Source of the DNA: Candidatus Poribacteria bacterium
Lineage (GTDB): Bacteria > Poribacteria > WGA-4E > WGA-3G
DNA length: 48,978 bases
Reading direction: 5' to 3'
Assembly (NCBI GenBank): GCA_009843785.1
Contig: VYCT01000307.1
Coordinates: forward strand, 1-48,978
Positions within the stretch are counted from its first letter, which is position 1, and each line of letters opens with the position of its first letter. The position numbers were made by a program, and so were the translations under genes. The notes below the pieces were generated by a model. That model was not told where the DNA came from. It did no database searches and saw only the letters and a program-made list of their open reading frames with translations. Positions 23,976 through 32,797 of this stretch are shown here, one piece after another.

Positions 23976-24566
23976 ATGTCGTCAAATACCTCTAAGTACC
24001 CTCAACCCCCCTTCACTCACGCGATTGAACTTTATGGCGATAGAGCCGGAAGTAAAGGGACTTTTAAATTTGCCGGCTTCGCATGGATACAACGCACGAA
24101 GGTCATACTTGTCCAAGGGGACGCGCATAACCTAAACAGTGCCGCTGAATGGCGATGTTTACTACGCTTAATCGCACTCGCACATCGCCTCAAAAAGCCT
24201 ATCCTTTTGTGGAATCTACCTGTTACGCATATCGCAGCGATACAACGTAGAACTTCATTAGCCTGCGCACACGTTATTCAGAAAACTGAATTGGAGCTGC
24301 TCAGACTGCCACATCCTATCATTACTGTTTTTGATGGGGTTGATAATGTTGAGCACGCCGCTCCTGAAATAATATGGAATGATGGAAGTGTACTTATCAC
24401 AGCACCCGACGCACAATTTTCTGAAGAAAAAAAGATTAAAATAGCACAGCACCCTACAGACATCGCACCTGCAATCTTGGAACTTCTGGGTCAAGCAGAG
24501 GCGGTTCCTGCTACAGAATTGATCAAAAACCGGCGAGAATCTTTACATTTCCTCGTGAAAAGTTAG
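23976..24566 (+). CDS. Degenerate AccA-like (carboxyltransferase-alpha fold) protein
   Basis: The 196-residue protein resembles part of acetyl-CoA carboxylase carboxyltransferase alpha. IELYGDRAGS (residues 17-26) matches the ELHGDRA motif, VILVQGD matches the following core strand, and LLRLIALAHRLKKPIL (62-77) matches the AccA helix-strand. However, the glycine-rich oxyanion segment of AccA (GEGGSGGA type) is absent: HPIITVFDGVDNVEHAAPEI stands there. The protein is also about 120 residues shorter than AccA. Carboxyl transfer is therefore unlikely and a regulatory or binding role is possible. No Shine-Dalgarno is visible, and the ATG lies nine bases after a terminator, so the start is uncertain. 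The phospholipid gene at 24594 follows closely. Confidence 0.5.
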   Translation: MSSNTSKYPQPPFTHAIELYGDRAGSKGTFKFAGFAWIQRTKVILVQGDAHNLNSAAEWRCLLRLIALAHRLKKPILLWNLPVTHIAAIQRRTSLACAHVIQKTELELLRLPHPIITVFDGVDNVEHAAPEIIWNDGSVLITAPDAQFSEEKKIKIAQHPTDIAPAILELLGQAEAVPATELIKNRRESLHFLVKS

Positions 24567-24593
24567 TTTGCTATACAATGAGGAGACGTTACA

Positions 24594-25217
24594 ATGTTTG
24601 AAGCGAAATTAAAACCCCGCCTTGAGATAATCCTTTCTGCTATCGCAAATAAAATGGTGGCACTCGGGATTACTGCGAATATGGTAACCCTTTTCGGGTT
24701 CTTCGTGAATCTGATCGCGACCTTTTACTTCGCCACGGGGCACCTGATTACAGGCGGTATTCTTATTCTGTTTGGGGGCAGCTTTGATATGATAGACGGA
24801 GCCGTCGCACGGGCGCAAAGGAACTTACGAGCCTCCGGGGCACTCCTGGATTCCGTTATCGATCGCTATTCGGAAGGTTTTCTCTTTCTCGGAGCACTCA
24901 TCTATTTTTATAGTTTAGAGAGTTTGCTGGGGATAGTTTTAGCGTTTGGGGCATGGTTCGGTTCAATTCTCGTCAGTTATGTCAGGGCGAGAGCAGAGGG
25001 GCTCCAAATTACGTGTAAGGTCGGACTCATGCAACGACCTGAACGTATCATCTTACTCGGGACCGGTACACTCATCCAAGGGGTGCTCTGGTACAAATTT
25101 CCGATTATCCAAAGCACCGGAATGATCCTCCTCTGTACACTCGGTATCCTGACGCTCACCTCGCATATGACTGCCGTTCACCGTCTGATTTTCTCCTACC
25201 ACGAATTGGAACGCTAA
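24594..25217 (+). CDS. CDP-alcohol phosphatidyltransferase family protein
   Basis: Members join a CDP-linked lipid or alcohol to a second alcohol at the membrane. The 207-residue protein has the family signature: DMIDGAVAR (about 62-70), then G-x3-D-x3-D in GALLDSVIDR. About six membrane helices are present. It lacks subfamily clues; phosphatidylglycerophosphate-like or inositol-phosphate-type synthases are candidates. GAGGAG precedes ATG 24594. It shares four bases with the convergent exporter gene. A second member of this family lies at 32764-33366. Confidence 0.82.
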   Translation: MFEAKLKPRLEIILSAIANKMVALGITANMVTLFGFFVNLIATFYFATGHLITGGILILFGGSFDMIDGAVARAQRNLRASGALLDSVIDRYSEGFLFLGALIYFYSLESLLGIVLAFGAWFGSILVSYVRARAEGLQITCKVGLMQRPERIILLGTGTLIQGVLWYKFPIIQSTGMILLCTLGILTLTSHMTAVHRLIFSYHELER

Positions 25218-26014
25218 CCCAGCCCGAGCAGCGATATAATATCTAAATTAAAGGGTTTGAGGACAAGGTTCGTCGCAAACACAAGCACAGTCGCAACAAG
25301 CACCACTTTGATCCATTTATCCCCTTTTTCGACTGCCCAATGGCTGCCAATCCATGCACCCGTAGCATTCCCTATCGCCAACGTCACACCTAAGGTCCAA
25401 TCAACCTGCTTTTCCATAATAAAGATACCGAGTGCTAACACCGTATAAAAGAAGATAACTAAAACTTTAATCGCGTTCGTCCGTACTAAGTCTATACCGG
25501 TAAGGAGACGCAAAGCAGTTATAACAAGCAGACCCACACCCGCTTGAATGAAACCCCCATAAATCCCGATAAAAAAGAAAACGACCATCGCGATGATTTT
25601 AGAACCTGTACCGCTGCTTTCAATCTTATCCTTTAACCTTGCTGTTGGGTTCAGTAATGTTAAAGTCAGCATAACAAGCATCACGCCTGCAAGAATGAAT
25701 TGGAATAGCGCGGCATCCGTACCAATCGCAATTTTGGCACCTATCCCGGCACCGATAACCGCAGGGACAGCGAGTAGGATACCATACCTAAAATCAGAGA
25801 CACCCTTACGCCGGAAACCGATAATGGCACTGATGTTTTGGAAGAAAATAGCAACCCTATTTGTGCCGTTTGCTAATATCGGATCGGAAGTAAGAAAAAT
25901 AAGCATCGGGAGTGCCAACAACGATCCGCCAGCGGCAACTGTGTTTACGAAACCAGCACAAATACCTGTGCCAAAGAGTAAGAGGGTGTGCAGAAGGTTA
26001 AATTCAAAATCCAC
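25214..26014 (-). CDS. TauE/SafE-family sulfite/anion exporter
   Basis: The 266-residue polytopic protein has about eight helices. It shows the family features: GFVNTVAAGGSLLALPMLIFL near the N-terminus, the related half GGFIQAGVGLLVITAL in the second half, and NGTNRVAIFFQN between helices. Such proteins export sulfite, sulfoacetate or related anions. I start at GTG 26014, which overlaps the upstream gene's stop by 11 bases. A longer reading to ATG 26080 adds 22 residues lying inside the upstream gene. Translational coupling is likely. A link to the sulfatases is tempting, but they are about 8 kb away. Confidence 0.78.
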   Translation of the reverse strand: MDFEFNLLHTLLLFGTGICAGFVNTVAAGGSLLALPMLIFLTSDPILANGTNRVAIFFQNISAIIGFRRKGVSDFRYGILLAVPAVIGAGIGAKIAIGTDAALFQFILAGVMLVMLTLTLLNPTARLKDKIESSGTGSKIIAMVVFFFIGIYGGFIQAGVGLLVITALRLLTGIDLVRTNAIKVLVIFFYTVLALGIFIMEKQVDWTLGVTLAIGNATGAWIGSHWAVEKGDKWIKVVLVATVLVFATNLVLKPFNLDIISLLGLG

Positions 26015-26303
26015 TTGAGTTTTTCTTATCTTCCTTTTTTGATAAATTGGACAGCCGCTGACGGTGTTTCGCAATCCCAATTAAGATGAGACCCGTGAGG
26101 TTTCCCGCAATAATAGCACCGCCAAGCCCCATAATTGCCATAAAACCACCGACTTGAAGAATACCATCTCCAAATGGACACTGCCAGTGTAGACCGTAAA
26201 TAGCCACCGCAGGAATCAATAAACCGAGGACAAACCCTATTCCTGCAGCAATGCCAGCGACATTCTGAAATTTTTTTAACGCTGGCAGTTGAACTTCAAA
26301 CAT
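26004..26303 (-). CDS. Small membrane protein, function unknown
   Basis: The 99-residue protein has two hydrophobic stretches: about 14-36 (VAGIAAGIGFVLGLLIPAVA) and 50-77. A central CPFGDG loop separates them and the tail is basic and Ser/Lys-rich. No family is recognised. The start at ATG 26303 is supported by AAGGAAGGGG upstream on the reverse strand. Its end overlaps the TauE-type gene, so the two are probably translated together. It may be an accessory to that exporter. Confidence 0.6.
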   Translation of the reverse strand: MFEVQLPALKKFQNVAGIAAGIGFVLGLLIPAVAIYGLHWQCPFGDGILQVGGFMAIMGLGGAIIAGNLTGLILIGIAKHRQRLSNLSKKEDKKNSSGF

Positions 26304-26329
26304 CTGTCCCCTTCCTTTCTATTATTTCA

Positions 26330-27349
26330 CTAAGCGAGCCCTAAGTATTTATCCCTGCCTTGCACGAGTGCCTCTATTTTCCGGTCTACCACGGAGCGTT
26401 GAAGCATCCAAAACCCACAATCCGGATGGACCCAGCCAATCCGACCCGCGCCCAACATCTTTTCCGCTTTTTCTATACTGAACGCTACGTCATCGGGCAT
26501 CTCAATCGGATTCACCTTCACATCAATTACACCGATACCGAGAACAATCTCTGACGTGACTGCCTTAAGTGCCTCAAGATCAGCATCAGGTCGGTGTTGC
26601 AGCTCTAAAACGAGATGATCGCATCGGAGTGTATTCAAGAAGTCGATGAGACCCTTCCAAGTGCCTTTTTGAATGACCTGGCCCCCGTAGTTTCCAAAAC
26701 AGAAATGGACCGCCTTCTCTCCTTGAAATGCATCAAGGACAGTATTAATAGCATCGGCAGCGCGGGGCGCGTCCTGCGGGTTGCCCGGTATATTGGCTTC
26801 GTCAATCTGGAGACAGGCACAATCAAGTTCTTGCACCTGTGCCGCTAAAACTGTTGATAAGGCAGTAAGGAGCGCGTCAAAGTCGCCGTAGTGTTTATCC
26901 AATAACGTCCGTGCGAGCATATACGGACTTGTTACCGTGAACTTGATGTTTTTACCAGCAGTGTCTACCGCACGTTCACAATCCGAAACGAGGTTTAACG
27001 AGCCTTCCCCTAACGCTTTCTCAACAACTCCGGCAGGTTTCGCTCGAAAAGACATCGTTTGCATCTGTCGAAACTCATGCCATTCCTGTCTGCCGACTTC
27101 TGACCTTATTCCTGAAAGGGGGCGAATGAAATAATCAATCATTCCGTTGGTATCGGGATGGTTTGGGTCAAAGCGGTAGAGTTCGCCGTCTGTCGGCAGA
27201 TCGATACCACGTTGCCGCTGAATATCCACGACAACCCGTGTCGCATCAAGAAGTGACTGCTCCGTCGGCATCGACACAAGCCACGCCGGGACTGGATAAG
27301 AACCGACAGTTGTGGTTAAGATTTCTGGTCTATTTGATAGATTTTTCAC
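26330..27349 (-). CDS. Stand-alone MetE catalytic-domain (core MetE-like) methyltransferase
   Basis: The 339-residue protein corresponds to the C-terminal catalytic half of cobalamin-independent methionine synthase, with TTTVGSYPVP at the start. The zinc ligands are complete: His215 and Cys217 (VHFCFGNYGG), Glu249 (LVLELQHR) and Cys311 (HPDCGFW). The N-terminal folate-binding half of full MetE (about 750 residues) is absent. Known single-domain relatives take methyl groups from donors other than polyglutamyl folate, such as a corrinoid. A thiol acceptor is expected; homocysteine is likely but unproven. The start is GTG 27349. It lies 12 bases after the lipoprotein gene. Confidence 0.78.
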   Translation of the reverse strand: MKNLSNRPEILTTTVGSYPVPAWLVSMPTEQSLLDATRVVVDIQRQRGIDLPTDGELYRFDPNHPDTNGMIDYFIRPLSGIRSEVGRQEWHEFRQMQTMSFRAKPAGVVEKALGEGSLNLVSDCERAVDTAGKNIKFTVTSPYMLARTLLDKHYGDFDALLTALSTVLAAQVQELDCACLQIDEANIPGNPQDAPRAADAINTVLDAFQGEKAVHFCFGNYGGQVIQKGTWKGLIDFLNTLRCDHLVLELQHRPDADLEALKAVTSEIVLGIGVIDVKVNPIEMPDDVAFSIEKAEKMLGAGRIGWVHPDCGFWMLQRSVVDRKIEALVQGRDKYLGLA

Positions 27350-27361
27350 TCGTACGCTACC

Positions 27362-28372
27362 TTAGTTGTTCATCAACTTAAACGATTCAAGTTCAAAAAC
27401 GGTCTCGACTGTCTCATCACCCCGAGTCTGCGACTGTGTAAATTTAACAATGCCGACATCCGGGGCAATCCACTTTTTCACGACAGTGATGTCCAGTGGG
27501 AAATCTTGATTTCCAATATCGAAACCCCACCAAAATGATTCCTGAACCTGAAAAACATGTTCAAAAGTCCCAGCTGGCACAGTCACTGTCTCTTCCGAAA
27601 GCACCTCAAATTCGTCAAGTCCATCACCAAGAGGGAAAAGTTCCGGCACTAATTTTGCCTGAAAACTAACATCCCACTTCTCGCCCGGGATCAGTGGAAA
27701 TTGATATAAAGGCAGGAACGGCTCGAACAGAATTGTGTCCCCTGTCCCGGATGTCGTATTCTGCGCGTGCTGCACAATACCTGAGATTTCACCTTTTTCA
27801 TCAAAGAGCGGACCCAAGTAAGAGTAGTTGACAATGTTCTCCAAACCCGCATTCGTACTGGACTTCTGAAGCACAAAACTCTCAATGGTTTTTCCACCAG
27901 CGCGTTGAATTTGAATGGTATCTATGATTTGAAAAATAATCTCACTATCATTTTCATCACGGTAGTGCCAGGTGTTTCCAACAGCCAATGGATAGTAATT
28001 ACCCGGTCGCGTCCGCCACACTTGGATGTCAAGTACGCTTCTTGTCGTGTTTTCGCCATCGCTGACGGTAACTTCAATTTGGTACTTCCGCTCAGTTTCG
28101 GGTGCCCGCCAGACCGCACCAGAGGCGTTCTCGGTTAATTCGCCGCCTGTCACTGACCAAGTATATGATAACACATCATTCTCAAGGTCCCCAGTTACCA
28201 AGCGAATTGCCACCGCCGCCCCAGGAGCAACTACATCTGATTCCGCTTCAAAGGTTAAAATACGCGGGGCGAGATTTGTATCGCGCGATACGTCCTCACC
28301 GCAGCCTAACCCAACGCCTATCAGTAGAAACCAGAGGATTTTCCATGCATCGGTTATTTTTACGATTTTCAT
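27362..28372 (-). CDS. Probable exported lipoprotein with PKD-like domain
   Basis: The 336-residue protein starts MKIVKITDAW, followed by a hydrophobic segment ending VGLGC, so Cys24 is a candidate lipidation site; Gly at -3 makes the lipobox imperfect. Residues about 33-115 form a PKD/Ig-like domain (YTWSVTGG, YQIEVTVSDGEN). The rest is a beta-rich domain with YYPLAVGNTWHYRD, a motif seen in many uncharacterised bacterial lipoproteins. GGAG lies six bases before ATG 28372, which I prefer to the longer reading to 28438. It is probably co-transcribed with the MetE-like gene. Its role is unknown. Confidence 0.7.
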   Translation of the reverse strand: MKIVKITDAWKILWFLLIGVGLGCGEDVSRDTNLAPRILTFEAESDVVAPGAAVAIRLVTGDLENDVLSYTWSVTGGELTENASGAVWRAPETERKYQIEVTVSDGENTTRSVLDIQVWRTRPGNYYPLAVGNTWHYRDENDSEIIFQIIDTIQIQRAGGKTIESFVLQKSSTNAGLENIVNYSYLGPLFDEKGEISGIVQHAQNTTSGTGDTILFEPFLPLYQFPLIPGEKWDVSFQAKLVPELFPLGDGLDEFEVLSEETVTVPAGTFEHVFQVQESFWWGFDIGNQDFPLDITVVKKWIAPDVGIVKFTQSQTRGDETVETVFELESFKLMNN

Positions 28373-28482
28373 ATTTTCTCCACATACATGAGCCATTCTC
28401 CAGAAAATACCTTTACATTTCAGCAGAAGCTTTGCCAAGAAATATCCTCGGTTAGACGATTGATACCTGCGTCCTTATACTT

Positions 28483-29223
28483 TTAGCCATCAAGCGGTTT
28501 ACCGCGTAAGACTTCACGAGATTGGGTCGCGCCGTTTCCTGTCACATTGTAAGCGAAGGTGTTCATCAACCGATCCTTTACCGAATTATTTGGTGCCGAG
28601 CCGTGGATAATCAGCGCGTTAAAGAACACACCGTCGCCTGGCTCCATTTCGAGTGCCACAGCGTCTTCCCGTTCTTGATAGTGACCCGGGAGAAATACCC
28701 CAAAGGTCTGGTGTTTCCTTTCGTGTTCTTGCAAACCCCAATTGTGGCTTCCAGGAACAAACTGGATGCAGCCGTTCTCAAGGTTCGCCTCGCTGATAGC
28801 CAACTGACAATTGATCATGACAGGTTTGTTGTTATCATTTTTCCAATAGGCGTAATCCTGATGCCACGGGATAGCCGTGCCATCACCACCGGCTTTCGGA
28901 AGCAATTTACTGTGATACAGCGAAATGTCTTCGCCCATCAACGCTTCCAATATATCCAACATATCATCACTGCGAAGCAAACGATTGAGGGTTGGACTCA
29001 CCAACTCACTATGCATTAACTGCTTGATACGCGGCGGATGGTCCTCTGAATCGTAGACCTCCCAGGAAATGCCGATCCCATCAGTCGGTCGTTCTGCCAT
29101 GCGATTGTGTATATCTTTGATTTCTGCCTGAATTCGTGCAATATCTTCTGAAGAGACAAGCCCTTTTTTTAAGAGGTAACCATTTGCCTCATAAAACTGT
29201 TGTTCTTCGGTGGTAAGTCTCAT
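28483..29223 (-). CDS. Phytanoyl-CoA dioxygenase (PhyH) family protein
   Basis: The 246-residue Fe(II)/2-oxoglutarate oxygenase has His121-x-Asp123 (PWHQDYAYWK), the VPGSH strand, distal His207 (LIIHGSAPNNS) and the co-substrate arginine Arg218. The long tryptophan/tyrosine-rich stretch after the HxD motif is typical of the bacterial PhyH group. I start at ATG 29223, behind AAGGAG; a longer reading to 29295 lacks a ribosome-binding site and would run over the probable promoter. It is a separate lineage from the members at 13714 and 39637. The substrate is unknown. Confidence 0.85.
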   Translation of the reverse strand: MRLTTEEQQFYEANGYLLKKGLVSSEDIARIQAEIKDIHNRMAERPTDGIGISWEVYDSEDHPPRIKQLMHSELVSPTLNRLLRSDDMLDILEALMGEDISLYHSKLLPKAGGDGTAIPWHQDYAYWKNDNNKPVMINCQLAISEANLENGCIQFVPGSHNWGLQEHERKHQTFGVFLPGHYQEREDAVALEMEPGDGVFFNALIIHGSAPNNSVKDRLMNTFAYNVTGNGATQSREVLRGKPLDG

Positions 29224-29300
29224 GTGATTTCTCCTTAACCCATCCAGCGCAATCACTAAATGGTCTGAATCTTTCCTCCTAAATGAAATTTGCATTTAAA

Positions 29301-29329
29301 AGTATACACCACGTTTCCAGAAAAATCAA
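29301..29329 (-). promoter_or_regulatory. Reverse-strand promoter of the PhyH gene
   Basis: On the reverse strand TTGATT (complement of 29324-29329) and TATACT (complement of 29301-29306) are separated by 17 bases. The start site would be about 70 bases before ATG 29223. Confidence 0.6.
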
Positions 29330-29649
29330 GAGATTTCCATTTTATTAATTGTATTCTTGAACGGACGTTGGTAGAAAAAGGTTTACTTTCATCGTAAACG
29401 CTGCTAAAATATGAGTATTATAGTAAAACTTAGAATTATGTAGACACCTATCCTTTAACAAATACCCGTTCGTAGTAGGGCAATTTATTGCCTGTTGCTT
29501 GCCTTTGGACGTGCCATAATGCACTTCGCATTTGGGTGAGTACACCGCAAGATCGCACGACTACGAACTCATCTATCTATAATTTTAGTGTGGACAGCCC
29601 ATTGGGCGTAAGTCCTGAGCACACGCCACCAAAATGGAGATAAACTGAT
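29330..29649. other. Intergenic region before the MazG-like gene
   Basis: No gene is supported here. It contains a small GGCAA-TTTA-TTGCC hairpin (29479-29492), a TATAAT at 29578-29583 without a convincing -35, and a GCCCA/TGGGC palindrome near 29597-29607. It is AT-rich at its left end. Confidence 0.5.
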
Positions 29650-30003
29650 ATGGACTATACGCTCGAAAATTGCCAAAAATTTGTAGACGACTGGATCCAC
29701 AACATCGGAATCCGATATTTCTCAGAATTAACCAATACCGCCATCCTCATGGAAGAAGTCGGTGAGTTAGCACGAATTATGGCGCGTCAATATGGCGAGC
29801 AAAGCTTCAAGGAAAACGAGAAAGATTTAGACCTTGGTGAAGAAATGGCGGATATCCTGTTTGTGCTTATCTGTCTCGCGAATCAAACAGGCGTTGAACT
29901 TGAAGACGCATTCAAAAAGAACTTGGAGAAAAAGACACGCCGAGATAAGCAACGCCACAGCGGAAACCCGAAACTTCAGAAAAATCAAGTGTCGGGCACC
30001 TAA
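29650..30003 (+). CDS. MazG-like nucleotide pyrophosphohydrolase
   Basis: The 117-residue protein belongs to the all-alpha NTP pyrophosphohydrolase group, which hydrolyses nucleoside triphosphates to monophosphates, often as housecleaning. The metal-binding helices are visible as EEVGELAR (about 37-44) and EEMADILFVL (about 75-84), the EExxE and ExxD pair. The C-terminal tail is basic. It is a single-domain form, half the size of E. coli MazG. ATG 29650 follows AATGGAGATAAA. It lies 19 bases before the TPR/transglutaminase gene and is probably co-transcribed. Substrate preference is not visible. Confidence 0.82.
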   Translation: MDYTLENCQKFVDDWIHNIGIRYFSELTNTAILMEEVGELARIMARQYGEQSFKENEKDLDLGEEMADILFVLICLANQTGVELEDAFKKNLEKKTRRDKQRHSGNPKLQKNQVSGT

Positions 30004-30022
30004 TCGCTGACGGAGATTAAAA

Positions 30023-32743
30023 ATGATGTTTCATAAAAACTATGCATTTGGGTTGTTAAGCCTACTTTTTGTCATCAACGGATGCACGATTTTCTCGAAA
30101 AATTCATCCACGCCACCAATAGTTGACCCCCTGGTTGAGCGCAGCCGTCAGTGGCGGGAGCAGGTTGAGGTGGGCAATAATGAACTAAAACAGGGCAACC
30201 TGCGTGCAGCGCTTGCCGCTTACGAAGTCGCTATCACGATTCGACCCGATGCCAGTGAAGTCCAACGCAAAATAGCGGAAATATACTTCCAGCTTGCGGA
30301 ATACGAAAAGGCCAAGAACGCATTTATCGCTTTTTTGGCACTTGAACCGAAGAATATCGCAGCCCTTAACTACGTTGGATATATTTCTGAGAAACTAATG
30401 GACTATGCCGCCGCTGCTGAATACTATGAGCGAGTTCTCGGCGTTTCAGCAGAAAATCTCTATGCACTAAACCATCTCGGTTTAGCCTACAAACAGCTCG
30501 AACGCTATGATGAGGCGGTAGAGATCCTCCACAAAGCGTTATCCCTTGATCCCAAATGTGAACGTCCCGAAAGTGAAAATTTGCACAATTACTTGGGATT
30601 AGTCTATCTGCAACAAGGTAAACTTGGCGAGGCAATCGCAGAATTGCGGGAATCCATTCGGGTGTTGCCGAAGGACACTTGGGCAAGAGAACAACTCGCT
30701 GCACTCTATGAAGACCAGCACCGTTACTTTGAGGCGCAGCTCCAGTACCAACGACTTTTAGAAATTGATCCTGACAACCTCCTCGCCTTGACCCGACTCC
30801 AAGCACTCGCACAACTAAATCTCCGTTCAGTACAGGTCACCGATGTACCACCTGTTACCCTCCTGAATCCCGATGTTGAGCATATCATCGCGAATGCCCC
30901 TGACGCAAGCGACTATCCGGACGCTGACACACTCGTGCTATTCAACCATTTTAGCCACGACGTTTTACCGACTGGACAGTCGCGGTACACGACACATCAA
31001 GTCGTTAAAATCCTCACCGAAAGAGGCATCCAGAGGTATGGGGACATCGCCATCCCTTACCAACCGACTGCACAGAATATAGGCGTGAACATCGCAAGAA
31101 CAATCACAACAGATGGCACAATCCTGCAACCCCCCGATGAAGCTTTTAACGATGTAACACCGCCGGGGTTATTGTCACAAAACCTCTACTCCGACGCTAT
31201 GTGGAAGGTAATTTCCATGGTTGGGCTCGCCCCCGGTGCCTGTATTGAGTACCAGGTAACGCTTGAAGATAAAGTGCCTGGAGGCGAAACATGGATTACA
31301 GGCGGATACAATTTGCAGGCAACAGAAGCAACACTCGAAACCAGTTACGCACTTCAGATGCCAAAAGCCTGGCACCTGCAGTGGGAGATCGCTAACGAAC
31401 CAAACCCACAAACACCTGTGATATCCCACACAGAAAATGATACGATCATCTATATATGGAAGTACGGTCAGACATCACCACTGACGCTGGAAGACGGGAT
31501 GCCACACATTAACGACATCGTGCCACGCTTACGCTATTCCTCAATTAAAGATTGGCACAGTGTTTACAATTGGTATAAAGACCTCGCGAAGGGGAGATAT
31601 ACCCCGAATGCCAATATTGAAGCAAAGGTTCGGCAGCTAACCAACGATCTAACAACGCAAGAGGCGAAAATACGTACACTCTATCACTTTGTCGCCACAA
31701 ACGTTCGTTATGTCGGCATTGAGCTCGGGCAGAGTGCTTATCAACCTACGCCTGCCACTGAGGTTTTTCAAATGCAATACGGCGATTGCAAAGATAAAAC
31801 TACACTTCTAATTGCGATGTTGGATTTGGTGGGTATCAAAGCCTATCCGGTCCTGATGAGTGTCGCTCCGCACGAACGCCTCGATACTACGTTGCCATTG
31901 CTCAGCCAGTTTAACCACATGATTACTGCAATTCCCACCGGCACAAATACCCATATATGGTTAGACCCTACAGCTACAACCTGTCGTTATGGCGATCTCC
32001 CGTATAACGCACAAGGACGCACAGGATTTCTTATCTCTGATACACACGGCGAGTTTGTCGAGACACCTATTTACGCACCAGAATCCAACCGTCTTGTCAG
32101 CACCACAGAATTGACGTTAGATAGCGACGGTAGTGTGAAAGGTACGCTCTACATCCAGACAAATGGACAGTATGATCTAAATACCCGATGGGCATACCAG
32201 CAGATACAGCCTAATGCCTTGAAAACCACTTTAGCGACTGAACTCAGCCAGCAATTTCCGGGCATCCAAGTGACCTGGTCCGAAATGTCCGACCTCGCTG
32301 ATTTAAACGTGCCAGTGACAATCCATCTCGGTTTCCATGTTGAGAATTACGGGACATCGGTGGGAGACGATATGCTACTACCTTTGCCAATTGATGAGTT
32401 CGCAGACTACGCTGAAACCTTTGCTAACGAAAAACGCATCTATTCATTAGATTTAGGTTACCCAATGCAAATTGAAAAGGCAATCCGCATCCAGATGCCA
32501 GACGGCTGGGCAGCTACACTGCCAAAGGATATTCACCACGTTATAGAGAATGCGGAACTGACGAGGCAGTACAGACAGGTCGGAAATATTATCACTTATC
32601 AGCTCGTGTTTACGCTTAAAAATCGCATACTTTCAGCAGCCGCATATTCAGCAGCAAGACCGCTTTTTACGGCACTCGCAGGCGAAGATGGAAGTCGTGT
32701 GTTGTTAAGAACTGGCGGCGATAATCACATGTCGCGAAAATGA
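30023..32743 (+). CDS. TPR/DUF3857/transglutaminase-like lipoprotein
   Basis: The 906-residue protein has a lipobox ending VINGC (Cys21). Tetratricopeptide repeats follow (about 45-270, e.g. YEKAKNAFIAFLALEPKNIAA). Next are a DUF3857 domain (about 320-500) and a transglutaminase-like fold with Cys589 (YGDCKDKTTLL), His632 (FNHMITAI) and Asp648 (WLDPTA), a complete catalytic triad. A C-terminal beta-rich DUF3858-like region ends the protein. Exported TPR-transglutaminase proteins are common in Bacteroidota-like bacteria, with unknown substrates. GGAG precedes ATG 30023. It ends with TGA. Membrane location is inferred from the lipobox. Confidence 0.82.
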   Translation: MMFHKNYAFGLLSLLFVINGCTIFSKNSSTPPIVDPLVERSRQWREQVEVGNNELKQGNLRAALAAYEVAITIRPDASEVQRKIAEIYFQLAEYEKAKNAFIAFLALEPKNIAALNYVGYISEKLMDYAAAAEYYERVLGVSAENLYALNHLGLAYKQLERYDEAVEILHKALSLDPKCERPESENLHNYLGLVYLQQGKLGEAIAELRESIRVLPKDTWAREQLAALYEDQHRYFEAQLQYQRLLEIDPDNLLALTRLQALAQLNLRSVQVTDVPPVTLLNPDVEHIIANAPDASDYPDADTLVLFNHFSHDVLPTGQSRYTTHQVVKILTERGIQRYGDIAIPYQPTAQNIGVNIARTITTDGTILQPPDEAFNDVTPPGLLSQNLYSDAMWKVISMVGLAPGACIEYQVTLEDKVPGGETWITGGYNLQATEATLETSYALQMPKAWHLQWEIANEPNPQTPVISHTENDTIIYIWKYGQTSPLTLEDGMPHINDIVPRLRYSSIKDWHSVYNWYKDLAKGRYTPNANIEAKVRQLTNDLTTQEAKIRTLYHFVATNVRYVGIELGQSAYQPTPATEVFQMQYGDCKDKTTLLIAMLDLVGIKAYPVLMSVAPHERLDTTLPLLSQFNHMITAIPTGTNTHIWLDPTATTCRYGDLPYNAQGRTGFLISDTHGEFVETPIYAPESNRLVSTTELTLDSDGSVKGTLYIQTNGQYDLNTRWAYQQIQPNALKTTLATELSQQFPGIQVTWSEMSDLADLNVPVTIHLGFHVENYGTSVGDDMLLPLPIDEFADYAETFANEKRIYSLDLGYPMQIEKAIRIQMPDGWAATLPKDIHHVIENAELTRQYRQVGNIITYQLVFTLKNRILSAAAYSAARPLFTALAGEDGSRVLLRTGGDNHMSRK

Positions 32744-32749
32744 CGCTTC

Positions 32750-32797
32750 TTTGGTTGACGGTGTCACTCTTTGACATACTTCCAACCGTCAACCAAA
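32750..32797. terminator. Hairpin between convergent genes
   Basis: A 12-bp perfect stem (TTTGGTTGACGG 32750-32761 with CCGTCAACCAAA 32786-32797) has a 24-base loop. Its right arm lies in the end of the reverse-strand gene. There is no strong T tract, so its role as terminator is tentative. Confidence 0.4.
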
